The translations under genes and the position numbers were made by a program. Under the pieces are notes generated by a model, which did not search any database, had not been told where the DNA came from, and saw only the letters and a list, made by a program, of their open reading frames with translations. Shown one piece after another: positions 54,023-62,023 of a stretch of DNA of 64,000 bases. The DNA comes from Mycolicibacterium tokaiense. Lineage in GTDB: Bacteria > Actinomycetota > Actinomycetes > Mycobacteriales > Mycobacteriaceae. Each line of letters starts with the position of its first letter. The first letter of the stretch is position 1. The stretch spans positions 5,890,001 to 5,954,000 of the forward strand of contig NZ_AP022600.1 in NCBI RefSeq assembly GCF_010725885.1, read 5' to 3'.

Positions 54023-55349
54023 CTCCGATCTGGCCTCCAGGATCGCCGAGGTCGCCGCCGATCCCGTTGCGGTTCCGGCGCAGACGCAGGCCATGGTGAT
54101 CAACCGCATCATCGACAATGCCGCGGTGAGCGCCGCATCGGTGGGTGATCACCTCGTTTCGGGGGTTCGCGCCCAGGCCCGTGCACATCGAACCACCCCG
54201 GGCGCAACAATTTTCGGTATCGACGGGACGTTCTCCCCCGAGTGGGCCGCCTTCGCCAACGGTGTCGCCGTTCACCACCTCGAGCTCAACGACGCCGTCG
54301 GCGCCGATCAGCCCACCCATCCCGGTGGTGTCATCCCGGCTCTGGTGGCCGTGGGCCAACACACCGGGCTGCGCGGCGTCGACCTGATCCGCGGCATCGC
54401 CACCGCGTATGAGATACAGGTTCGCCTGACCACCGCGGACAGCACGGTGGATCATGGTGCGCTGCTCGGTACGTCGGTGGCCGCAGGTCTGGGCACCATG
54501 CTGCGACTGCCGTCGCCAACCATCCGGGCGGCCATCGAACATGCCGTGCACCTGACCGGCGTTCGTCACACACCCGCCTATGCAGGCAAACTGGCCGTCG
54601 ATGCTGTCGACCGCGCGATGCGCGGCGGTGACGCACCACCCCCATCCGCCCTCGAGCAGATCGACGGTGTGGCCCTTCCCGATATCGGCGAGCCCAAGCA
54701 GGCCATCCTGGCCAGCTACCCCCGGCAGCATTCCGCCCATTGCCACGGCCAGGTCGCCATCGATCTGGCTCTGCGATTGCATCACCGGGTCGGCCGGGTC
54801 AGCGACATCGAGTCCGTCGTCCTGCACACCGGGCATGACACCCACGTGCAGCTGGGTTCCGGTGCTGACGACCCCGACAAGTTCGACCCGGATGCGCCGC
54901 GGGAGGTCTTGAGCCGGTCGCTGATGTACCTGTTCGCCGTCGCCCTGGAGGACGGCCAGTGGCATCACGAGCGGTCCTACACCTGCGAACGGGCGCACCG
55001 CCCCGAGACGGTCGCGTTGTGGCGCTCGATCTCCACCGTCGAAACGGCCGGTGTGCAGGCCTGCACCGTCCGCGCGGTGATCACCCTGCGCAGCGGCGAG
55101 GTCATCGTTGATGAGCTCGCAGTCGCGCATGCCCACCCGGCCGGGGCTCATCCGTTCACCCGGAACGACTACGTGGCAAAATTCGCCCTGCTCACCGACG
55201 GGGTGATCGACAGGCGCGAACAGCAGCGTTTTCTGGACGTCGCGGTGTGCCTGAGTGAACTGCGACGGGGTGCACTGGGCATGCTGAACCCGTTGGTGGA
55301 CAGGCGCATCCTCGACGACGCGCCCACCACCTACGGGATCTACCGCTGA
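54015..55349 (+). CDS. MmgE/PrpD family protein
   Basis: A 444-residue MmgE/PrpD protein, a family including 2-methylcitrate dehydratase, cis-aconitate decarboxylase and iminodisuccinate epimerase. Family stretches are FANGVAVHHLELNDAVGADQPTHPGGVIPALVAVGQ, IRGIATAYEIQVRL, HGALLGTSVAAGLGTMLRL, and KFDPDAPREVLSRSLMYLFAVAL. No prpC or prpB is nearby, so a methylcitrate role is unlikely; dehydration, isomerisation or decarboxylation of a polycarboxylate in the operon's pathway is more plausible. Its end overlaps the convergent acyl-CoA ligase gene by ten bases. Confidence 0.85.
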   Translation: MTDSDLASRIAEVAADPVAVPAQTQAMVINRIIDNAAVSAASVGDHLVSGVRAQARAHRTTPGATIFGIDGTFSPEWAAFANGVAVHHLELNDAVGADQPTHPGGVIPALVAVGQHTGLRGVDLIRGIATAYEIQVRLTTADSTVDHGALLGTSVAAGLGTMLRLPSPTIRAAIEHAVHLTGVRHTPAYAGKLAVDAVDRAMRGGDAPPPSALEQIDGVALPDIGEPKQAILASYPRQHSAHCHGQVAIDLALRLHHRVGRVSDIESVVLHTGHDTHVQLGSGADDPDKFDPDAPREVLSRSLMYLFAVALEDGQWHHERSYTCERAHRPETVALWRSISTVETAGVQACTVRAVITLRSGEVIVDELAVAHAHPAGAHPFTRNDYVAKFALLTDGVIDRREQQRFLDVAVCLSELRRGALGMLNPLVDRRILDDAPTTYGIYR

Positions 55350-57232
55350 CCACCTGAGCGTCCGCCAGGCTTGGCGTACCGGGCCTGGCGGGCAATCGCC
55401 TCGAGATCACCGGCGTCATACATCTCGTCAACCAGGTCGCTGAACGCGGCGAGGATGGCGGCCCGCCGGATGGTGCCCTTCGCGGTCAGCTCGCCGGCCG
55501 TGATCGACAGCGCCCGCGGCAGCACCCGGTACTTCTTGATCTGGTAGGGGCGGGACAAGTCGGCGTTCACCTCGTTGAGCCACGCGGTCACTGCGTCGTC
55601 GCGCTCCCGGTCCGGCAGCGCGGCGGCTTCCGGGCTCAGACTCAGCAACACCGACAGGTACTTTCGGCCGTCGCCCACCACGATCGCTTCGTCGATCAGC
55701 GGGCCGGCCTTGAGACGCACCTCGATCGGTTGTGGGTTCACCATCTTGCCCCCGCTGGTTTTCAGAACGTCCTTCAGCCGGCCGATGATGGTGATCTCGC
55801 CGTCGGGGGCCAGCTCGACCAGGTCGCCGGTGCAGTACCAGCCGTCGGACATGGCCGCCGCAGAAGCCTCCGGATTCTCCCAGTACCCCACGAACAGCGA
55901 AGGCGTGCGCAACTGCAGTTCGCCGCGGTCGGACACCCGCACGGCCCAACGCGGATCCGGCAGGCATTTGCCGATGGTGCCGGGCTCGGGGAAGGCCCGA
56001 TCCCATTGCGCGAGAACCGAACCGCATGTCTCTGTGGTCCCGAAGAGTTCTCGCAGATCCAGACCCCAGGTGTGCCACAGTGCGGCCACGTCGGGGGTCA
56101 TGCTCCCCGACGCCGTCCAGGTCACCTGGATGCGGTCCATGCCCACCTTGGCCAGCAGGGGCCCGAAGACGGCCTTGCGGGTCAGTGCGTTCGCCGCCGA
56201 GAGATACCAGGGCAGTGCGCGGCCCTGCCAGCGAAGAGCACTGACCGGTCGGGCCACTGCCATCGCGGCGCGGTAGGCGAGCTGGAACACCGCACCCGAT
56301 TCCGACAGCGCCTGCAGCGCTTCGGCAGCGAGCTTCTCGTGCATGCGCGGCGGCCACAGCACAGCCGTCGGCCGCACCCCGATCAAGGCGTCGAGGCGTT
56401 CCTCCATGGTGCAGTGCGTGATGACCAGTCGGGTCATGAGGGGGGCGTACACGGCGATCAGCGCGGGTGCCACGTGCGACAACCCCAGGAACCCCACCAG
56501 GTCGTGACGGGTGCGCCCGAGTTCGGGGTAGGACATCGCGAAGCCGAGCACCGAGTACTGGAGGGTCCGGTGGGTGTGGGTGACGCCCTTCGGCGCGCCC
56601 GTTGATCCCGAGGTGTAGAACAACCCGGCGGGCTGATCGATGTCGCCCTGGCTGACCAGATCGTGGAACAGCTCAGGTGAGGCGGCGGCTCGCTGCCGAC
56701 CGATGACCCGCAGGTCCTCCCACGACTGCGCCACCATGTCGCCCGCCGGCCCGGCCGGGCGCACCTCGAGCCCGATGGCCACTCGCAGCTGCGCGAGCTC
56801 GGGTGCCAACGCTGCCAATTTTGCTGCATCGTCGGCCGTTTCGACGATCATGGCCGTGGCGCCGCAGTTGTCCAGGACGTGTCGGACCTCCGAGAGGGAG
56901 CTGGTCTGATGCACACCTACCGGGATCGCGCCGACGCTGAGGATGGCCTGCGCGCCGGTCACCCACTCCTGCCGGGTCCCGGACAGGATCGCCACCCGGT
57001 CCCCCGCCACCACGCCGTGGTGGTGCAGACCCAGCGCAACCTCACGCACCTGCTCGAGATACTCCCGCCAGCTGGTGGTGCGTACCGTACCGGCCGACCA
57101 GCTCTGGTAGGCGACGGCATCCGGTTCCGATTCGGCTCGCTCGCACAGCATCTGCGGGAAAGTCCGCTCCACGGCGACGAAGTCGGTCAAGGACGCCAGC
57201 ACCGGGGCCCCGTCACTGATCTCAGCAGTCAT
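55340..57232 (-). CDS. Long-chain-type AMP-forming acyl-CoA synthetase (FadD)
   Basis: A 630-residue adenylating enzyme of the FadD15/long-chain type. P-loop-like FYTSGSTGAPKGVTHTH is near residue 210, ELFGTTETCGSVLAQWD holds the A5 motif, YCTGDLVEL the A7 motif, and GRLKDVLKTSGGKMVNPQPIE the A8 hinge. It activates a carboxylic acid to its CoA ester, presumably the entry step of the pathway handled by the neighbouring operon. The ATG at 57232 follows GAGGAA. It is divergent from the second tetR, with an operator-like site between. Confidence 0.88.
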   Translation of the reverse strand: MTAEISDGAPVLASLTDFVAVERTFPQMLCERAESEPDAVAYQSWSAGTVRTTSWREYLEQVREVALGLHHHGVVAGDRVAILSGTRQEWVTGAQAILSVGAIPVGVHQTSSLSEVRHVLDNCGATAMIVETADDAAKLAALAPELAQLRVAIGLEVRPAGPAGDMVAQSWEDLRVIGRQRAAASPELFHDLVSQGDIDQPAGLFYTSGSTGAPKGVTHTHRTLQYSVLGFAMSYPELGRTRHDLVGFLGLSHVAPALIAVYAPLMTRLVITHCTMEERLDALIGVRPTAVLWPPRMHEKLAAEALQALSESGAVFQLAYRAAMAVARPVSALRWQGRALPWYLSAANALTRKAVFGPLLAKVGMDRIQVTWTASGSMTPDVAALWHTWGLDLRELFGTTETCGSVLAQWDRAFPEPGTIGKCLPDPRWAVRVSDRGELQLRTPSLFVGYWENPEASAAAMSDGWYCTGDLVELAPDGEITIIGRLKDVLKTSGGKMVNPQPIEVRLKAGPLIDEAIVVGDGRKYLSVLLSLSPEAAALPDRERDDAVTAWLNEVNADLSRPYQIKKYRVLPRALSITAGELTAKGTIRRAAILAAFSDLVDEMYDAGDLEAIARQARYAKPGGRSGGQR

Positions 57233-57361
57233 CGGCTCAGTTCCTCAGTAGGGTTTGTCATCATCCGCCGGCTTCGTACGGTCCAGGCACCACTGAACGT
57301 CGGGAGCACGGAGACGTTCACATCGGGTAGCGCCGGACCGCGGCACCGGAAAACCAACAAT

Positions 57362-57380
57362 GTGAACATAGATTAACCTA
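57362..57380. promoter_or_regulatory. Operator-like site between fadD and tetR
   Basis: GTGAACATAGATTAACCTA matches the reverse complement of the 49872 site at 13 of 19 positions, keeping GTGAA-N5-ATTAAC-N-TA. It lies in the divergent promoter region of fadD and the paralogous tetR. Confidence 0.5.
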
Positions 57381-57424
57381 GAGTGGGTGCATGCGCTTTG
57401 TCAACGATGGATATCGTGGTGGTC

Positions 57425-58033
57425 ATGAGTGAAGCCCCAGTGCAGAGCCGGACACCGCGCGCCCGCGGTTCCCGGCGTGAGCTGCTACTCAAGGTGGCCG
57501 CGGACCTGTTCCTCGAGCACCCCTTCGACTCGGTCACTGTCGAGATGCTCTGCGCGAAGGCGGGGATTTCCGCACCGGGGTTGTATCGCCATTTCCAGAA
57601 CAAGCAGGCCCTGCTCATTGCCGTCGTGGAGGACCCGATCGGAGCACTGCAGGAGTTCGCCCGGAAAGCCGCCGAGGATGAAGCCGATCCGCACACCGCG
57701 CTGATGGCCATGGTGGACTTTCACATCCGCAGTGTCCTGCAGGGCCCGCCGACGCCGTTGATCTTCCTCAAGAACGAGCACTCGTTGCCCGAGAGCGATC
57801 GGCGCCGCATCCGGCGCTCCATGAACCTCTATGCCGAGGAATGGATCTCGGTGGTCTCGACGCTGCGCCCCGATCTGTCCGATCCCGCGGTGCGACTGTT
57901 GACCCAGACGGTGTTCTCGATGCTCAACGCCGCGGCGACATTGCACAAGGGCCTCGACCACGAAACCATCGTGACCACGATGTCCACCGCGGCGTACCAC
58001 GCTCTGACGGCGCCGGTGCAACCAGCGACGTGA
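57425..58033 (+). CDS. TetR-family regulator, paralogue of the one at 49090
   Basis: A 202-residue TetR protein closely similar to the regulator at 49090: HTH LFLEHPFDSVTVEMLCAKAGISAPGLYRHFQNKQALL and ligand-domain LIFLKNEHSLPESDRRRIRRSMNLYAEEW. The ATG at 57425 matches the paralogue's N-terminal length; starts further upstream are in frame but poorly supported. It probably recognises the same operator type and controls the fadD, and perhaps the E2 and second ligase genes. Confidence 0.86.
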   Translation: MSEAPVQSRTPRARGSRRELLLKVAADLFLEHPFDSVTVEMLCAKAGISAPGLYRHFQNKQALLIAVVEDPIGALQEFARKAAEDEADPHTALMAMVDFHIRSVLQGPPTPLIFLKNEHSLPESDRRRIRRSMNLYAEEWISVVSTLRPDLSDPAVRLLTQTVFSMLNAAATLHKGLDHETIVTTMSTAAYHALTAPVQPAT

Positions 58034-59056
58034 TCACGTCTCCACGCGGGAGCGGACTGCGCTCAGGTAGCGCGCCGCGTCCGCACCGTCGACGAGCCGA
58101 TGGTCGTAGGTCAGCGACAGATACGCCATGGTCCGGACGGCGATGAGCAGCCCACCGTCGTCGTCCCGCCGCGGGATTACACGTTCGACGGCGGCCCCCA
58201 CGCCGAGGATGGCCGACTGCGGCTGGTTGATGATGGGGGTGTCGAACAGTGCGCCGCGGCTGCCGGTGTTGGTGATGGTGAACGTGCCGCCGCTCAGGTC
58301 GTCGGGCCGGATTGTTCCCTTACGGACCGCCGAGGCTGCGGCCGCGATGGCCGTGCCCATCTCCACGACATCCTTGGTCTGAGCGTCGCGGATCACCGGC
58401 ACCATGAGGCCCTTGGGGCTGTCGACCGCCATCCCGAGGTGTACCGAACCGTGGTACGTCACCTCCGAGCAGTCGGCATCGAGGGAGGCGTTGATGACGG
58501 GATGCTCGGCCAGCGCCTGCACTGCAGCCACCGCGATGAACGGGAGATAGGACAGCCGGGTCCCGGTTTGTTCGCGCATCGTCGCCCGACGGGCCGCCAG
58601 GGCGGTCAGGTCCGCTTCGACAACAGTGGTCAACTGCGCTGCGGTCTGCAGCGATTCGACCATCCGACGGGCAATCGTCCGGCGGATCCGCGGTAGCTTC
58701 TCCACCCGGTCGCCTCGCGTATCGGCCTCGGTGTCCGGCGCCGGTGCAGGGTCGACGTCCGGGACATCCGGCGCCGCTGTCTGCGAAGTGGCGTCGGCCG
58801 GCGCGGTGACCCCGAGACGCGCGACGACAGCCCCCACCGCGACCGCGGCGTCTTCGGGCTCGAGGATCTCCAGTAGGACGCCCGCTGCGGGAGCGGGGAT
58901 TTCGGTGTCCACCTTGTCGGTGGACACCTCGAACAGCGGCTCGTCGAACTCCACCGGGTCACCCACCGCCTTGAGCCAGCGCGTGATCGTGGCCTCGGCG
59001 ACCGCGTCGCCCAGGCTGGGTAGCGGCACCGCGATGGCATTGTCGGCTGCAGTCAT
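58034..59056 (-). CDS. Lone lipoyl-bearing 2-oxoacid dehydrogenase E2-type acyltransferase
   Basis: A 340-residue E2 protein. Residues ~8-80 are a biotinyl/lipoyl domain with the lipoyl lysine K48 in STDKVDTEIPAP. A Pro/Asp-rich linker (~80-115) leads directly to the catalytic domain (KLPRIRRTIARRMVESL...; C-terminal YDHRLVDGADAARYL with the catalytic His and Asp). The usual peripheral subunit-binding domain between the two is not recognisable. No E1 or E3 gene is nearby. It may use E1/E3 encoded elsewhere or act as a stand-alone acyl transferase. The ATG at 59056 (GAGGA upstream) is chosen over an extension through a tandem-repeat region. Confidence 0.82.
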   Translation of the reverse strand: MTAADNAIAVPLPSLGDAVAEATITRWLKAVGDPVEFDEPLFEVSTDKVDTEIPAPAAGVLLEILEPEDAAVAVGAVVARLGVTAPADATSQTAAPDVPDVDPAPAPDTEADTRGDRVEKLPRIRRTIARRMVESLQTAAQLTTVVEADLTALAARRATMREQTGTRLSYLPFIAVAAVQALAEHPVINASLDADCSEVTYHGSVHLGMAVDSPKGLMVPVIRDAQTKDVVEMGTAIAAAASAVRKGTIRPDDLSGGTFTITNTGSRGALFDTPIINQPQSAILGVGAAVERVIPRRDDDGGLLIAVRTMAYLSLTYDHRLVDGADAARYLSAVRSRVET

Positions 59057-59071
59057 GTTCGGAGCGTCCTC

Positions 59072-59138
59072 GTTGTCGGGCGTTGTCGTCTGTCGGGCGT
59101 TGTCGTTTGTCAGGCGTCGTCGTCTGTCGGGCGTTGTG
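59072..59138. repeat. Imperfect 17-base tandem repeats upstream of the E2 gene
   Basis: Three units close to GTTGTCGTCTGTCGGGC (59082-59098, 59099-59115, 59116-59132), flanked by partial copies, lie just before the E2 start. Unit number may be variable and could influence expression. Confidence 0.75.
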
Positions 59139-59339
59139 GGTGGTGAGTCGACCATCAGGCTCCCTGAATGCGCAACCATGCACACGCTTGTAGCGCAATG
59201 TGCCCAACGGACCCAGTGGATTCCGTGGCGCGATGCGCAGAATGCAGATTTTCGGCGTCACCCGTTGTGCGACAGCCACACCACAGTGTTGACTGCCCCT
59301 ACCGGAACCCGATGTCGATTCCGGAGAAGGGATGCCGTG

Positions 59340-60908
59340 ATGCGATCCATGAGTTACGAACCGTTGACGCCCACCGCCTACCTCGACCGCGCCGCCAGTT
59401 CCCACGGGGACCGGGTGGCAGTGGTCGACGGTGAGCAGAGCTGGACCTACGAGCAGCTACATCAGCGCTCCGCTCAGCTGGCCGGGGCGCTGGCGCAACT
59501 GTCGTCGGGTCGGCCGGTGGCTGTGCTGGCGCCCAACTCGCACGTCCTGCTGGAGGCGCATTTTGGTGTGCCCTGGTCGGGCTCACCGCTGATCGCGCTC
59601 AACACCCGGCTCTCGGCTCACGAGATCGCCTACATGCTCGGTCATTCCGAGGCAGCCGTGCTGATCTACGATTCGGTGTTCACCGATGTGGTCGAGCAGG
59701 TGCGGGTGCAGATGAGCATCCCGCCGCTTCTGGTGCGGGCTGACGACGATCCGCAGGGTGAGTACGAGCGGATGCTGTCGACGGCCGCGCCGCAGCGCCG
59801 CACCCCGGACGACGAGCTGGGGCTGCTGTCGGTGAACTACACCTCGGGAACCACGGGAAAACCCAAGGGGGTGATGTACTCCCACCGGGGGGCCTACCTG
59901 CAGGCGCTGGCCATGGTGGGGCACACCGGCCTGTCCCCGTCGTCGGTGTACCTCTGGACACTGCCGATGTTCCACTGCAACGGCTGGTGTTTCCCCTGGG
60001 CGGTCACGGCCGCGGCCGCCACCCACGTGTGCCTACGCAAGGTCGACCCGTCGCAGATCTGGCGGCTGATCCGGCAGCAGGGCGTCACGCATCTCAACGG
60101 TGCGCCGACCGTGCTGTCCATGATCGCCCACGCGCCCGAGGCGGACGCCATCGCGGGCAGTCCCGTTCGGATCGCCACCGGCGGAGCCCCACCGTCGCCG
60201 GCCATCCTGCGCCGCATGTCGGAGCTCGGCTTCGACGTCACGCATCTGTACGGGCTGACCGAGACCTACGGCCCGGCCGCCATTTGTGATTGGCGCCCCG
60301 AGTGGAACACCCTCGATCTGGCCGCGCGCGCGAAAATCAAGGCCCGCCAGGGTGTGGCGAACATGATTTCGTGCGAGATCCGGGTGCTCGCCGAGGACGG
60401 CGCCGATGTGCCGTCTGACGGTGTGCGCACCGGCGAGATCGCGCTGCGGGGCAACAACGTGATGCTCGGGTATCTCCACGATCCGGGCGCCACCGCGGCG
60501 GCGGCACCCGACGGCTGGTTCCGGACCGGGGACATCGGCGTGCGTCATCCCGACGGATACATCGAACTGCGCGACCGCAGCAAGGACGTGATCATCTCGG
60601 GCGGCGAGAACATCGCCTCGGTGGAGGTCGAGCAGGCGATCATGGAACACCCCGCCGTGCTCGAGGTGGCGGTGATCGCCGTCCCGGACCCGCAGTGGGG
60701 CGAGGTGCCCGCCGCCCACGTCGCGCTGAAACCCGGCTGTGAAGCGACCGCCGAGGACATCATCGAGCACGTGCGGGCCACCATCGCACGGTTCAAGGCC
60801 CCCAAGCACGTGATCTTCGGCGAGTTGCCGAAGACCTCCACCGGCAAGACGCAGAAGTACCTGCTCCGCGAACGCGCCTGGCAGGGTGTGGACACGCGCG
60901 TGCAGTGA
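59340..60908 (+). CDS. Medium/short-chain AMP-forming acyl-CoA synthetase
   Basis: A 522-residue adenylate-forming ligase: A3 motif VNYTSGTTGKPKGVMYSHRG, MFHCNGWCFPW, A5 HLYGLTETYGPA, A7 WFRTGDIGV, A8 RSKDVIISGGENIASVEVE and the C-terminal catalytic lysine in TSTGKTQKYLLRE. This is the pattern of FadD enzymes acting on medium-chain or aromatic acids. The ATG at 59340 has GGAGAAGG eight bases upstream. It is divergent from the E2 gene and ends five bases before the convergent deacylase gene. Confidence 0.88.
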   Translation: MRSMSYEPLTPTAYLDRAASSHGDRVAVVDGEQSWTYEQLHQRSAQLAGALAQLSSGRPVAVLAPNSHVLLEAHFGVPWSGSPLIALNTRLSAHEIAYMLGHSEAAVLIYDSVFTDVVEQVRVQMSIPPLLVRADDDPQGEYERMLSTAAPQRRTPDDELGLLSVNYTSGTTGKPKGVMYSHRGAYLQALAMVGHTGLSPSSVYLWTLPMFHCNGWCFPWAVTAAAATHVCLRKVDPSQIWRLIRQQGVTHLNGAPTVLSMIAHAPEADAIAGSPVRIATGGAPPSPAILRRMSELGFDVTHLYGLTETYGPAAICDWRPEWNTLDLAARAKIKARQGVANMISCEIRVLAEDGADVPSDGVRTGEIALRGNNVMLGYLHDPGATAAAAPDGWFRTGDIGVRHPDGYIELRDRSKDVIISGGENIASVEVEQAIMEHPAVLEVAVIAVPDPQWGEVPAAHVALKPGCEATAEDIIEHVRATIARFKAPKHVIFGELPKTSTGKTQKYLLRERAWQGVDTRVQ

Positions 60909-60913
60909 CTGGC

Positions 60914-62023
60914 CTACAGCCGCAACGCGTCGGCGATCAGCGCCGCCTGGGCAATCACCGCGTCCTGCCACGGCTGCAGCAGGTGCGCCGGCGAGTTGTC
61001 GAAGCTCTGTCCGAACGGGTCGACCACCCCGGTCTCGTGGCCGCTCAATGCTTCCAGCACCGCCAGCCCACAGAACGGCACGTGCACCGGCGAGTAGCCG
61101 CCTTCGTGACTGAAGACGATCTTGCCGCCGCAGACGTGCTCGGCCAGGGTGACCAGTCGTGCGGCCATGTCCTTGAAGCCGCCTGAGGTGACGGTCATGC
61201 AGCCGAGTGGATCGACGGGGCTGGGGTCGAATCCGCTGGAGACGAAGATGATGTCGGGTGCAAACGCCGTCACAGCCGGGACGGCCACGCGTTCGATGGC
61301 CGCCAGGTAGGCGCCGTTGCCCGACCCGGCATGCAGGGGCACGTTGATGTTGGTGCCGCCGGCGCCGGTCTCGGTGACCGCTCCGGTGTCCTGGGGGAAG
61401 AGCCGGTCCTGGTGCAGGGAGATGGTGAGCACATCCGGGTCGTCCCAGTAGATGGATTCGGCGCCGTTGCCGTGGTGGACGTCGTAGTCCACGATGGCAA
61501 CCCGCTGCACTCCCAGGTGCGCGCGCACGTATTCGATGGTGATGCAGACATTGGAGAACATGCAGAACCCCATCCCGATGTCACGGCGGGCGTGGTGACC
61601 GGGCGGGCGCACCAGCGCGTAGGCGTTGTCTGCTGCGCCGGTGAGCACGGCCTCGGCGGCGGCGATGGTGCCGCCGGCGGCCAGTCGGGCGATGTCGTAG
61701 GAGCCGGGCCCGAACGGGGTGAAGCCGTCTCCCCCGTCGCCGCCGCGGTCGGCACTCTCGCGCTCGATGCGGTCGACGTGGTCGGCGTCGTGTACCCGCA
61801 GCAGATCCTCGCGGGTGGCCATTCGGGCGGGGACCCGGACCAGTTCGTCGATCATCCCGGAGACTTCGACCAGGCCGGCCATCCGGGATTTGGATTCGGC
61901 GCTCTCGAAGGTCATGTGCGGCTGGTTGAATCCTCCCGCGGGGAAGATGCCGACGTGTGTGCCGGTGTCGTGCCATGCGTAGCGTTCATGCCAGACGTAG
62001 CCGGTACGTCGTTGTGCGGTCAC
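60914..62023 (-). CDS. HDAC-family / acetylpolyamine amidohydrolase-like deacylase
   Basis: A 369-residue zinc deacylase of the arginase/HDAC fold. H143-H144 (PPGHHARRD) form the catalytic pair. D181 and H183 (VDYDVHHGNG) and D266 (SSGFDPSPVDP) are the zinc ligands, so it looks active. Bacterial relatives remove acetyl groups from polyamines or other N-acyl compounds. The GTG at 62023 overlaps the symporter stop by four bases, so imported substrate and deacylase are probably matched. Confidence 0.85.
   Translation of the reverse strand: MTAQRRTGYVWHERYAWHDTGTHVGIFPAGGFNQPHMTFESAESKSRMAGLVEVSGMIDELVRVPARMATREDLLRVHDADHVDRIERESADRGGDGGDGFTPFGPGSYDIARLAAGGTIAAAEAVLTGAADNAYALVRPPGHHARRDIGMGFCMFSNVCITIEYVRAHLGVQRVAIVDYDVHHGNGAESIYWDDPDVLTISLHQDRLFPQDTGAVTETGAGGTNINVPLHAGSGNGAYLAAIERVAVPAVTAFAPDIIFVSSGFDPSPVDPLGCMTVTSGGFKDMAARLVTLAEHVCGGKIVFSHEGGYSPVHVPFCGLAVLEALSGHETGVVDPFGQSFDNSPAHLLQPWQDAVIAQAALIADALRL

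Noticed and set aside
54015..55349. PrpD-like gene as part of a methylcitrate cycle
   Set aside because: No methylcitrate synthase or methylisocitrate lyase gene is nearby; the operon partners indicate another pathway.
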